Below, one piece after another: positions 9,031 to 21,475 of a DNA stretch of 64,000 nt. The position numbers and the translations under genes were made by a program. The stretch spans positions 2,163,501 through 2,227,500 of the forward strand of contig VICG01000003.1 in NCBI GenBank assembly GCA_008692225.1, in the 5' to 3' direction. This DNA is from Monilinia fructicola. Its lineage: Eukaryota; Ascomycota; Leotiomycetes; Helotiales; Sclerotiniaceae. Under the pieces are notes generated by a model that saw only the letters and a program-made list of their open reading frames with translations, was not told where the DNA came from and did not search any database. How positions within the stretch are numbered: position 1 is the stretch's first letter; the number at the start of each line of letters is the position of its first letter.

Positions 9031-12000
9031 GTACTCTGACCCCCATCTATTTACAAATAACAATTATGTACGGTATCCAAAATTTCAACCATGCCATGCC
9101 CGATATGCTACAATCATATCTGCCAACGCTCTTTCCCTTGACAAGTGTACCATCAAAAATTCCACGCATTTGTTCGTCATGAATTAGATTTGATCTTGTT
9201 GCGATATTCATATATATTAGGTATCCAACTGATGGCCTATAAAGTATTCCTGCATCCGCCTGAGGTAAAGCATCGATCTTATTTCAACCCCAAAGTGCTG
9301 TGGTCTTTCTGGCACATACACACGAATTTTCAAACATATTCGTTTGCGCTTTGCAACAATTCTATGTCTTTGGGGGACAGTATGTGAAATTTCGGATCGT
9401 TCTCGTCGGATCTCCGTATCGGCAGTGAGGGTGTATGGTATTTTTCGGGCTTTCTATCACATCAATTTGTTGCATTCAAATGGCTCAACTTACAAAGAGA
9501 ATATGGGAAGGCCGTGGCCTGTTCTGTCTATTTCTTTCCTTCGTGAAAGCCAAATGACAGGATAATAGAATGAGGGAAAAGTAGGCCTGCTGGTAGACAC
9601 TGTCCCTTCTGCAGCCAACCCCTTCATCGTGATAGAGATCGCTTCCCTGCTTTCATTCCACAAATTTTCGTCTAATCCATGCTCAAGTGGCCAGAGAATT
9701 CGAATGGAAAAGATCAATTGGCAACTTCAACATTTCATCTGTTTACGCATCATGAAGTTCCAATCCTCTCATCTAGAAACAAATTGTGGTCGTTTGGAGG
9801 TGGGGTAGTAAACCCCGCGTTAGGGCTAGACGGGGGTAGAAATAATCGCCCAAGAATGTCTACGTATGCGTATACGGGGTATCTTTCGCATCCGCTATCC
9901 CCTAACCATTCATCAAATAATATGACTACCTTATAATTGATGATTCATGGAAACACTGAAGAATATTCTCAGTCTTAGATGAAAGTTTCATCAATTGGTA
10001 AAATCCATCAATTACGTTTATTGCTCAAAGTCTCAGCGGATTGTGGAGCAAATCGAGAGGAACCGCCTATTCATCAGTCGACGATACTGGCAGGTGAGAA
10101 TGTTGTGGCGACGAATTTGTTGAGGTGTGGCTCAATGTATTTGAGGAATGATATTGCAACTTCTTCCTCGATTGAATGCCTACTTTTATGCAATCTAAAC
10201 AAGACTCTTTACTGTCCAAAACATTGTAATGCACTGGAAAACCCGCTTCAAAAGCCACACCATACATATAGTTCTTCTTTTTCTTCTTCCAAGTATTCCA
10301 AGCTTCAAACGACCGCTAATATCATGGCCAAACATACCTGCCGATGCACATCTGAACTGGCATATCTATTTCATCAATAAGATTCTCATCACAGTTCAGC
10401 ATTAAACCAGCCTTTTGAGAAGTTTCACTGGGAAAAAAGAATTCGGTTCGAGTACTTTGATTGAATCGCACAATTCCCCGATGCCACTCAACAAGCAGCC
10501 CTGGGGAGATTAGAGATACTCTCATGAACAAACTTGGACAAAGAGTCGTCAGGAAACAGTTTACCGAAGCGGCTCAGAATCGAGAACATAGATAAGAGTA
10601 AACACGGTTCCATTGATTGCTCTCGGGAACCATATTCCAATATTACACAACAATTTATTTATCAATGGATTGATAGAATGTACGGGTGGGACGAGACAGA
10701 AGTCTTGAGGGAGATCAGGATGAGCGTAAAATGTTTATTACGCCGCACGCTTAAACAGGATTGGCATTAATGAGGAAGAAATTGAACTTATGGTTTGGGC
10801 TCTATGGTTGACAAGTTCTGGAATCAAATTGGGGAGGTCAATAATGAGCTCGAGACACAATCTCCTTTTGGACACATGAGTTTATGAGCATCTTAGCATT
10901 GCATCAGGAGTCCGAACGTATTTTAAGTTGCGCAGCTATCTCGATATCATACTCTGCATCGGAATCACGGTCAAATAGCGAATCCTTCTCAGGTTCTGAT
11001 GTCAAAGCTATTCCAAGGTTCATTCCACTATTCCTTTTTTGATTCTGATTTTGACGTACTCTCCCAAAGTTTTACTCGCCAATCCATTTATTTTTATTGC
11101 CATTTCACACTGCTTTCGCAGAATTACCGTGCTTCATTTCAGGAGGGATCAAAGTGTGAACTATGAGATATGTAACAAAGAGCAATCGAGATTAAAGAAC
11201 CTCTATATCACGTGCTTTCAAAATCTACAAAGGTCTGTTGCACATCCACAGCAAGAGAGTGAGTCCAGCGAGAGACGATACTCCTGCTGCCAAAAAGTAT
11301 TTAAATCAGTACGCTGGTACGATACGAACAATATCGTTGATTTTGCAGGGATTTCTATAGGAATACCAATTTTCCAAGAATTGAACTTTGGAAAAAGAGA
11401 TGTGTAATTGGCCTTTTCCGTCCTACCTTGGGGTACTGGTTTGAATACTTTCTGGCGGCATCTGGGCAAGTGGAGAGTAGATTGATCCTTTGTCTCTGTT
11501 GACGCTAGTCATTTGTTTTCACTCAATTGGCTGGGAATAAGGACTACTCTACCTACCTAGGTAGTGCTAGTTTTATTCCCGGCTGGTTAGAGGTTAGATC
11601 CACTTTTCCATAGAATTCACAACTTTGAGATGTGCAACAAAACTTTGGGATTTTGAATACTTGCGATCACGTGTTTTATTGAACATCATAATTGCAAATG
11701 AAGTGAGTTTCATATAAGGAGACGGTAATGGATATATTTCTGATTGCTGTTGGATATTTGATGCTTTTTCGATCATATCGTGCTATCTATATAAGGGCCT
11801 CCCACATATGAGGTTGGTCTTGATTCAAAGACTAGAAAAGAAGATTGTTGACGACTGGTCTTGGGAGTCGAAGGGATGACTTGCTTGGTTTGTGATCAAG
11901 TAGAAGCATTATTCCTGTCTTGTGTATATTCTTTTCTTCTATCTTCTTCTATATTGAACGACAATAATAGGGACTGGAGTTTGTTCAAAGGAGACTGAAA

Positions 12001-12363
12001 AGTGAGCAGAATGGAAATGGAGATACTCAATTGCAAGAGGTAAAAAATCCGAAGATATACATCTTCTTGAATTGGCAGGGGAAATTCTACATATGCCGAC
12101 AAGATCAAGACTTTCACTGGTCTATTGGAAGTTGACCTTGATTGATTCACCATACTGCAACTGAGACTGTACCCAAGAAGAATATATCTGATTAATGCCA
12201 ACGGTCTTAAGGTTATAGACAATACAAACATAAACCTCATTATCAACGATACTCCAACCTCCAGTCCTTCAAAACAAGCTCCCCGAGCTTCATATCCTGT
12301 TTTAGAGACCAACTTGAAAGTCAACAGTCCCTGCGACTATTTTCTTCCAATATAACACCAGAT
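9031..12363. other. Gene-poor spacer with uncertain ORF fragments
   Basis: About 3.3 kb without a recognised gene. Several frames of 60-130 codons exist on both strands, none with a known motif. The best candidate is listed separately (10067-10525). A short palindromic ACCTACCTAGGTAG lies at about 11549-11562. A small multi-exon gene with indels could hide here. Confidence 0.4.
10067..10525 (-). CDS. Possible two-exon hypothetical gene
   Basis: An ATG at 10525 opens MRVSLISPGLLVEWHRG and runs about 63 codons to a plausible 5' splice site (GTATGT at 10337). A second open stretch downstream (YMYGVAFEAGFPVHYNVLD...) continues to 10067. The acceptor I can find does not keep the frame, so either the junction lies elsewhere or there is an indel, or the two frames are unrelated. 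No family is recognised. Confidence 0.22.
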
Positions 12364-13161
12364 TTAAGAGGCCACAGTCCCAGCATAGACTCCCACATAT
12401 CGAACCTCCATCCCACTCCCATGACCCGGAAGCGTGTTCACATCTGGATCTTTTGGAAAGTCTCCACCAACCGCCACATTCAAAAGGATGTAGAACGGGC
12501 TCCTTGCCAAGATAACCCAATCTTCATAAGTCCCGATATCCTTTCCAGTGACCGTGAAATAATTGGCCCCATCCAAGTACCACCGAATTGTCTGTGCCTC
12601 CCACGTATCAGCCGTTCGATCCACCTTGATGGCAAAAGTATGGAATTGCGAGCGATCAAACTTAGTCGAGCCACCGTTGGACTTGTGGTTTGCCCTATCT
12701 TTGCCGTAATGAATCGTAGCGAGGTTCGTGTCGGACCCATTCGTGAGCTCAAGAATATCCCACTCTCCGCAATGGGGCCAGGACCCACCACTGTTGAGCG
12801 AGGCCCCGAGAGCCCAGAAAGCTGGCCAGATTCCTCGTTGGTTGGCCGCGGGGTTGTTCCCGAGTTTAATCTCGGCTTGGATGATCATCTTGTGGTTTTT
12901 CTCGCACGTAAAACTTTTCCAGGATGCGAGACGGGCAGATGTCCATGTGCCGTCTGAGCCCTTGAGTGGAGTGATGAGGAGCGTGCCGTTACCGGACAAG
13001 CCACCGTTTGCAGCTGACTCCCTGTAGTGTTGTTTTTCGTTGTTGGAGTTTTTGGCAGGGGTTTCATAGTTCCATAGGCTTTTGTTGACTTTACTTCCTG
13101 CAGCGCCGACGAAGTCATCGCTCCAGATGAGCTTGTAGTTTGCCATTGATGGGGGAGCCAT
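12364..13161 (-). CDS. Glycoside hydrolase family 16 beta-glucanase-like, no signal peptide
   Basis: A 265-residue, single-exon protein covering the GH16 jelly-roll from LIWSDDFVG to the C-terminal beta strands (MEVRYVGVYAG). The catalytic motif is GEWDILELTNG with E133, D135 and E138 placed as nucleophile, helper Asp and acid/base. Flanking family signatures are present: GIWPAFWALG (110-119), TIHYG (149-153) and FHTFAIKVD (173-181). Such enzymes hydrolyse beta-1,3 or mixed-linkage glucans. The usual second residue in the motif is Ile, here Trp. The start (MAPPSMANYK) has no hydrophobic leader, and no upstream exon encoding one is apparent, so it may be cytosolic or secreted unconventionally. 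Confidence 0.9.
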   Translation of the reverse strand: MAPPSMANYKLIWSDDFVGAAGSKVNKSLWNYETPAKNSNNEKQHYRESAANGGLSGNGTLLITPLKGSDGTWTSARLASWKSFTCEKNHKMIIQAEIKLGNNPAANQRGIWPAFWALGASLNSGGSWPHCGEWDILELTNGSDTNLATIHYGKDRANHKSNGGSTKFDRSQFHTFAIKVDRTADTWEAQTIRWYLDGANYFTVTGKDIGTYEDWVILARSPFYILLNVAVGGDFPKDPDVNTLPGHGSGMEVRYVGVYAGTVAS

Positions 13162-16100
13162 TCCGTTTTTTGTTTTTGCTTCTTGTTTTTGGCTCGAGAC
13201 TAGAAAGATAAATACTTGAGTATAAGAGGGATTGGATTTTTGTTCTGGCTAGAGCAAAAGATGGAGGTGGAAAGCTCCTACTTTATACTCTTGGTTTCAA
13301 TGCAATGGTACTGAATCTCGCTCAATATCACAGTCCAAATATCGAGTTTAAGGACTGATATTGGCCAAGGACACATTTTCCTGCCAAGTGAGTCCATCAT
13401 GGTCCTACAATGACGTAAGAAAGATATAGAGATATTAAATGGCTTGCGAGCAGGCTTGCCATGCTTCAGATCTTGAAGCACACAGTACCGCAGATGGCAA
13501 CGTTGCAGTTGACGATTGTACCATTGGGACTTGTCCCAAGGTTTCCAGGCGATACCGTGCCGAGATGTTCTCTCGCAACATGTCTCCGCACGATCTCAAA
13601 TGGATACTTGCTTACTCAGATCCTCGAGTGACTTGATGAAGGGGGCGAGAGCAAAAGACTTGGCAAGGCTGAGCTGACTGCCAAGAACGAGGGGAATATA
13701 AAGAAGCGGCAGAGTTTGACAAATGAAGTCTCACAAAAATACCCAAACTCAAAGCCTTCTTGCCTTTTCCACTGTTCTTCGCCAATGTCTATAAGATTCC
13801 GATGCTAAGATCTTGATTTGTCTCTGAGCTCTGAGTGTGGTACGAACATAATTGGTCCCCTTCGATATTGTAATCAATCTCCGAGATATTACTGTGCATG
13901 AATAGGCTACTTCTAAGTGCGTCCCAAGCCCCCTAAAATAGCCATCATGGAAGCTATGGAGTTTAATCTGATGTTTCCATATCACCACCACGGCCAAAAT
14001 ATACGTTTTGAAGTAGTCGAGCTATGTTTAACGTGGTGATCATTTAGTCCAGCCAAAAAGTGGTGTGTATACCTCAAAGTTCCAAGGAACAAGCTGCTGC
14101 TTGGCATTAATTGGTTATATAAAAGGCATGGTTTTTGAATGCTAGGGCGAAATCGACTCATTCATAGCCTATAGTCGAGCAGTCTCTATTATTCATTTTC
14201 CAAGTCCCATTCTTCACCTGCAAAGCTGTGATGACTGAATGAAGCAAACCGTGCAGTAAAGGTATTTCATGCCTCTTTTTCAGCTATCACGCCATCGTGA
14301 TCCTTGCTCTAAGACTTCGCCTCGGCTTGTACAGTTCTGGTGGTTCCAGTATCTGAATTGGTGTCAAATTATATCCGAAGGGTAATTTGAAATATCAGCA
14401 TGCTTTTCAAAGTCATGTGGCAGAGTAAATAATCATTAACCATGCCCATAGATTAAGTGTATTTATAATCAAGCCCGACGTTGCAGATAAAAGAATCCCG
14501 GGCGCCTGAACTGTTTTGGTCTCATAATAAAGTACGAGAAATTTGTTCTATCCCAGACACTTCTGTGAACTGGGCTGGATTTTCCACATAGTCCGGTATC
14601 AGTACCTCTTATGCCATAAACTTACAAAAGGCCTGCACATCAAAGTCCGGTCAATTTTTCGCTCTAAATTTTCTGGATACTAGGGTCTAATGGTCATATT
14701 TCCTTCCGCACAACAGATACCCCGTTGAATACCACATCCTATCTTGTTTATGATCAACTTTCCCAAAGTTCAAGGTAGCTGTTGTTACTTTCGTATGATG
14801 CTTGAAGTTTTAAGTCCACATTACAGCGCATGTTGATGATAGTGACGAGTTGCAATGCGCAGAGTCTGATCTTTGGGAACAGGAACATTCGGAGTTTGCT
14901 GTCAAAAGAGAAGAAGTAGTGAGATTTCCAACGCGATCTTCATGCTGCTGTGGCTGATGCGTAAGCGCCACATCTCCTGACTCTCCCACAGGATGACAAT
15001 TATCTTGCTCGTGCAACGTAACTGCTTCAAGAATGGCTTTTCCCGGATGTAAGTTTCATGGAGTTATCTAGAGTGCCAGATTTATATACCATTTTCTTGC
15101 TGTTTCGCTAAAGTTGCCTTCGCGAATGGAGAATTCTTATGCGTGACAAACAATGACCACGGAGCGGAGAAGTGGAGGTTCATCGGATATATCAAGTGCT
15201 TGTAAGCTTAAATTTATCTGTACGAGTGACAAATAGACAGGTCATCCGAGTGCCATTGCTTATTCTTCATTTCTCACATTTTATGCCCTGGCTTGGAATA
15301 CCAACTCTGAGCATCGTTTCAAGACCGTAAATGGGATTGCTTTTCCAGTTCTCATTATCTAAACCGCATGTCAGGGTACTATCATTAAGGATACTTTGTA
15401 TGAATGTCCCTTCTACCTATGGAGACTTCGCTTCGGCTGTTTTGGTATGGGAGAAACAACGAGAGACGTTAATGTACCGTTAGCTTTGTCATCCATGCAA
15501 GTCTGTAAATTCGCCCCTATTCGCCAACATCCTTAGCGAGCGATCACGAGGGGAAGTGACACAGCTTTATTGAATCCGTCCGTACATCTTCCATCGCGGA
15601 AGGTTATTATTATCTTCTCAGCAAATTCGATCCCAAAATATGTGCAAAGCTCCACGCGAAAACACAACATCCTTGATCATCACCAGGAAACTTGATGACC
15701 TTTTACTAGCTATTGAATTAAGGCGCAGGAATCCAGTCCTCGAAAATTTTGTGGAACAAATCCACGACTTCAAATCCACCATCGCCAGAAAAAGAAATGT
15801 CGTCTGCGTTCTAGCGATATTTCCAAGTTCTTTTTTCATCTTTTACTTACTAGTCACTACCACCCAGACCTCTCTTCAAGCCTTCCACTAAATCTTTCAT
15901 CCCACACCGTAAACCGCACCGAACATACCAATTATTCGAATGGGCCGAATCAGCCATCAACTTTTGAACCCGACGCTTCTATAGCTCTCTGTGTTGAGTC
16001 AGAATATGCCAGCCGAGAGATCAGTCGCGGAAAGATGAGGAAACTTATTTTGAAAACTTTTGCTGGGGAATGGCGAGCACGACTTCTCCGAGCGAGAGAA

Positions 16101-18445
16101 TGAGAACTAAGAAATGGTCGCAGAGGAGGGGAGACGGATAGCGGAAGAATGAATCAATGACGAAGGACTTTGACCTACAGTATATCTATCCACCCATAGT
16201 GATACAGTAGAGTGATGCCTCGTCAACATTTACTCCCTTGTACCTGAATTTGTCCGTTCCAGATCTGCTCGCAATGAACTTCAACAGACCGTGCTTGGCG
16301 AGATGGAGGCGCTGTAGGTTGAGTGAATCAATGCATCGCAGGTGCCTGATCAACGCGTCGGTAATCCCATCCAACTCACATCACCACAGCCATCCACTCA
16401 ATCCATTCCCCGCTCAATGCGACCCCCGAACTACCCGGCCATGCTCCTCCGATCTCGCACGCAAGCAACGCCTGCTGCAAACCACAAGCCTACGATCGTC
16501 CCGATGACAACTTGCCGAACCCTGGAAATGGCGCACGGCGACAATATCCCTCCGCCTTCCAGGGGCATAGAGAGTGCTGGATCCGAGTCCCTCGACCCGT
16601 CCGTCACCTTTCTTCGACGGCCCACCATTCGATGCAAGATAGAGTAGAACGGAGGATCAGGGAAGGAGGAAGAATGGAAGGATCGACCACCACCGTTCAC
16701 CAGGGGGGAATCTGGTAACAGTAACGATCTCGTGCTATCAGACGCAGGTATTATATCTCGTCATCACCACGATCAAAGACCAACTTTGTTCTCCATGCGC
16801 ATCATGCCACACGTCATCTACTCTCACGGTGAAATGACACGACTTCTCCAATATGGTCTCCCTTGTGTCCTCACCAGAAGTTTTGCTAAAACTCATTAAC
16901 TGTTGTTACTCGATTCCCAAGAGAACTCTCTAATAAACCTTCCAGGAATAATCTGAAAGCGAGGAAGGATAAAGTCAGCGTGAGCCAATGAATCTTTGGT
17001 CTTCTTGCACTGAATTGTATGCTATATTCACTACTCATTCTTCAGCAAGGCTCATCTCTCCTCATCTCAAGTTCCACATGATGAAATGCACTCAAACACA
17101 AACACCTCTATATGTTTTTTTGAATTGTTTTTTCTCATTTCATATCTCAATTATCTCAAGCAAGTCCCTCGAGAGACTTTCTCAAGAGGACTCGTGAGGA
17201 AAGCCAGTAATAGTATGTAGTGGTCCTATCAGTACTAGATAAAACTCTACACTCATTCATGCATGCAATCCATAATACCCACCTTTAGGGGGCTTGAATA
17301 TACTTCTCTCCATCCATGAATCACCACCCCCGTTTTATATCTCCCAGCCATATGCCTATCCCTAATACTCCAAACACTCATACAATCCCACAAACAAGAG
17401 TAACTTTCTTCTAAACCCAACAAAGGCAGGAGAAGCTCAGCCACCATACCATCTTCCCACCCATCCACCGTTTTGCGAAAAGATTGTAATTTTCTTTTTC
17501 CCCTAGATCACTAATCTAATCCCCCCAACTTCCGTATTCTGACATCCCACCTCTTAACAATCCATCTGCATCTCTTCTCAAAAGCAAAGAGAAAAAAGCG
17601 AAAAAGGCTCAATTTTGCAAATACACACATAATTGACAAACGTATTATTAGGAGGAAAAAGCTTAGGTTCAAGGCGCAAGTGATTGGTCGATGGGTAATT
17701 ATTAAAATGACTGTTTTGTGAATACCGGTCTATGATGGGAATAGTTGAACAAGGAATTAAAGGAAAATTAACTGTTTCGAATCCAAGGAAGGAGAAGTAG
17801 TAAGTGCGTGCGCGTGCGTGTTGTATGTACGTTCTGGAAAATCTGGAGAAGTAGGAAATTTGAGTCAATGTCGATGGTATCGAGGTATTCTTGCTTCAGC
17901 CGATGACAAGACTAGAAGTTTGGAAATTTGCAAAGGAAATATGAATAGCGTCATCGTGTGGTGGCCATGGAGCGGTCGTTCTCATTGTAGTAAATAAAAG
18001 TTTCGCGTAAAGTGTTGTGAGCAGGATGAGAGCTCTTCTTGTCAAAAAGAGTGTTGTGGTACAGGATTCCTGATCCAAGAAAGGCTTGTTTCTCGCTGAA
18101 TCGATTCAATGATCGACTTAAAAAAAAAAGGGACTCGCTGATAACTCAAAAAGTATGCCGATGCATTATGCACGCCAATACGCCAGAGCAAATTTGATAT
18201 AGAAAAACGTTCCGTTAAAACCTTTCGCAGATGAAAACGGACTAAAGGAAGACTCGACCGAGAAATTAGAAAATCAGTGAGTGATTGTAGAAAAAAACAC
18301 AGGTCAGGGTATCTAGATGACCTGCTGTACTGATGTGTTGGAATCTGTTCCAAACATTTGTTAAACTCAAACAAATGTATAAAACCCCAAAACTCCGAAG
18401 AATGCAATGCCATGCTAAACGCCAAATAGAATGCAAAGATATTAT
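13162..18445. other. Long intergenic region, no gene recognised
   Basis: About 5.3 kb. The first 200 bp should contain the GH16 promoter. Scattered open frames of 60-130 codons (e.g. near 16.3-16.7 kb, on both strands at once) lack coding character or ATG starts. The patch at 16.3-16.7 kb is more GC-rich than its surroundings. No tRNA, rRNA or transposon ORF is seen. Confidence 0.4.
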
Positions 18446-20299
18446 CTAGTATGAGACTTGTCTTCGTGGGGTACCTCGATCGTAAAATATGGGAGAGCTC
18501 ATCATACGGGAACTCGTCATTTCTGTCGTTAACATATTGCCCGTCGACTTTGATCGACTAGGTGCGGTAGGGCTGTCATCAATTTGTCCGTGTTGGCCGA
18601 TAGCGTAAGTGTGTGCTCTACTGAGCTTGGTTCGGTTTTGTCGAAGTCTTCCCATCTCTCGCTCACATGTGTAAGCATGTTCCTTAGCATCCATTTCAAC
18701 GTAATTCTGAGGGAAGCAGCGGCTTTGGTGTTCTGTAAAAAAGGCACTATAACCACCATCCAAGATATAGACTTCAGGATAAGAGAGCTTGGGGTATTGT
18801 TCGACGTTAGTGGTACGATCTTGTTGTCGTACATGACGAGCCATTATGGGTGCTCGATGTGCGGAGTATTCGCAATGAAAAATTAAAAGGGTTTTGCCAG
18901 GCATATTCGTTTCAAACAATTGACTGGTCAATAATTCTTTGTCGTTGTAGTTGACTGCACCATCGATATGTCCACCTTCGTACTCATATTCGAATCTGCA
19001 GTCCACAATCATTCGTTGATCATATTCATCATCGTATTTCCCATCAAGAATTTCCAACAATGTCTCCTTGGCGATCCTGGGAATGCTATCAGGCTGACCT
19101 TCTTGAAAAAAATGTGGTAAAATTGGTTGGTGTATTTCATCAATATCCATAATGGTGTGTAAATTGCTTGACGTCGTTTCCTCCTTATCCTTGACAATGT
19201 CTTGCGGACTCTCGAACATGCTGAGTGACCTTCGAAATTGCTTCCTGGGCCGAACTAACGGATTGGAAGTTCTGCGGGAGTGGCTGCCAATTGGTGATCC
19301 ATTGATTCTGCTCGACACACTGGAGAATGGTTTACTTAGTCGAGGTGGTGGTGCCATGATTGCAGCTGGAGGGCTATTCGAAGATTGAGGACGACGTTCT
19401 CGCGGTGGTGATTCCATAAAACATTCGCCCAAAGACATTGATGTAGAGGTAGACAATTTGCTACTTCCAGCACCGAAGCGGAAGGGAGGCAATTGACTTT
19501 CGACGTTTTGTCGAGGGTTATTGGCCGAAAGACCTTTGCTACGTGAGAGGGATGGTCGTAATAATACATTTTTCCGACGCCTGTTGTCAAATATTAGTAT
19601 GTGGCGCTTTGGAATGTGCAATTTACACCTACTCGGCACCAAAAGGTTTCGGGGCGTCCAATAAACTTGGACGAATTGGAGATGATCCCATAGTTGTATC
19701 TTCCATTGGTGTACCTCCTGGTGTAGGTGAAGCTATCTCAATTTGCGCAGAGAAATATGGTTGCTTATGGGGAAGAGGGGAAATATCCATTCTTTCGTTC
19801 AATGGGCCTGGTGATGAGGAAGGTAATGGAGGAGTAGTGGCAGAATCTATATTGTGTCAACATCTCCAGTATTATCTTCCAGCAGACCAGCTCTTACCCC
19901 TTCCATCCAGTGTTCCAAAAAGATTCGACGTAAATAAAGATCGGCGAGGAGTTGGCAATTGGGGACTGTAAGCCGCAGGAGTTAGCAAGAGGTCAAGAAA
20001 AAGAGCGAAGGCTTTGGATGATATATATTTATTTACCTCATATCAATGTGAAAATTTTGAGACAAATCTGCGGCCAGACTTGCTGTAGGTGAAGAACCAC
20101 GAACAGGTTTTACCATGAAGTAATCAGGGTTGGCAGAATGCTTCATGCTCAAATCTCGAAAGTCGAAAGCACCAGGGCCGAAAGAATTGGTAGTGACATT
20201 TGACATGTGGGCATGTGGGTGCGAAGTATACATATCGTTCCTAGCCCAGGCTGGCATAAAAGAGGAAGGCTGCATGGCAGCTATGGGTGAAGACTCCAT
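18446..20299 (-). CDS. cdc25: M-phase inducer phosphatase CDC25
   Basis: CDC25 (nimT in Aspergillus) removes the inhibitory Tyr phosphate from CDK1 to trigger mitosis. Exons by eye: 20037-20299, 19898-19965, 19633-19846 and 18446-19580. Introns are 71, 51 and 52 bp with GTAAAT, GTAAGA and GTAGGT donors. The exon 3/4 joint reads PKPFGAERRK, a conserved fungal CDC25 string. The total is 559 aa. The N-terminal half is Ser/Pro-rich and regulatory. The rhodanese-type catalytic domain in exon 4 has IVDCRFEYEYEGGHIDGA, the phosphate-binding loop HCEYSAHRAP (catalytic Cys and Arg) and YPEVYILDGGYSAFF. The tail is Ser/Thr-rich. No frameshift is found. The leader just upstream has a short GAGAGAC repeat (about 20310-20340). 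Confidence 0.95.
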
Positions 20300-21046
20300 A
20301 GTGGAATGAGACGAGAGACGAGAGACGAGAGACGAGAGATGAATTCTACTAATCAAAAATTATACTATCGATTGAATTCATACAACGGAACTCAACAACA
20401 GGGAAGATCCGTTGACGTAATTATAAACTGTAGTATAAATTGATATAGATAGTTTAATATTCAGATTGACGGCAAAACAATCAAATGGGGAGGATATTCC
20501 CAAATGTCGTTGCTATACAAACTGCGAACGGCAGATTGAATTCTTTTGATCGAGAGGAAGCTGTGGAGGTTGGGGAAATGTTGTCGGAGAGAATTACTGG
20601 AATGCTGGGTGCATCGAAAAGCTACCAGAGGTATTTTGTATTCCTGTATTTTCTGGGGGGGTATGTCTCTCGATCAATGGATGAACTTGGTGGCTTAAAC
20701 CAGTCTATTACTTGAGGATCTGGTCAAGATGAAGGTCGAGAGATCAATTCGTCTGGGAAAAGGGCCCAATTGAAGGTCAAAAGATGTAGATGGGTCGGCC
20801 CTGGTCGATGATATATCTTACATATAAAGAGAGGGACAAGAAAGGCAACGTGGGGAGATTGACCTTTTCTTTTTCTGTTTCTGTTTCTTTTTCTTTTCTT
20901 CTCTTTTCTTTTCTTCTTCTCTCTCTTTCTCTTTCCCTGTCTCGATGATTTGATATGGTTAATACAACGATGGTATTATTGTAAGGGATCTTGGGTGGCG
21001 TCCAGTCGAAGAAGAAGATAACCAAAGGAAGGGGACGAGATGGGAT

Positions 21047-21055
21047 GGACGAATA

Positions 21056-21088
<33 letters not shown>

Positions 21089-21115
21089 ATGGAGGATGGA
21101 TGGATGATGGATGCT
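21047..21115 (+). repeat. GGAT tetranucleotide array
   Basis: Tandem GGAT units (about a dozen, slightly interrupted) followed by degenerate GGATGAT units. Upstream of CDC25 by about 0.75 kb. No ORF uses it. Confidence 0.8.
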
Positions 21116-21404
21116 GTTTAAAGGAAAGGGAAGGGAAGGGCCGACGGTCGAAAGGTTAAAGAGCTTGGGTTAGTATGAAGAGTGAAATAAAAGAAGGTCA
21201 ACAAGAGAGGATTTTGCTGAAGATAAAAGAATTTCTGAATGGACTAAAGGTTTATCCAAGCAAATAAGATATTATTCGGGATTTAATGGTGTCAATTGAT
21301 GTATCGCCAGTGGAGTTCATTTTCTCATTATTGTCATATTCCTTGGATAGTCCTGTCGCTCAGGTGTTGTCAGGGAGATAGATGATTGTGGTTATGATTA
21401 TAAT

Positions 21405-21475
21405 TTTTTATTTGATTTTATTTTATTTGATTTGATTTGATTTTATTTTTCGGGGAGGGGAGGGGAGGGGAGGGG
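21405..21475 (+). repeat. TTTGA/TTTTA tract followed by GGGGA repeats
   Basis: A T-rich pentanucleotide-like tract (TTGATTTTATTTTATTTGA and similar) abuts four to five GGGGA units. Such G-runs are compatible with a quadruplex on the plus strand, which is only an inference from sequence. Confidence 0.7.

Noticed and set aside
16342..16700. Overlapping frames of about 90-100 codons on both strands
   Set aside because: The longest plus frame begins with GTG rather than ATG, neither shows a known motif, and mutual overlap suggests low stop density in a GC-richer patch.
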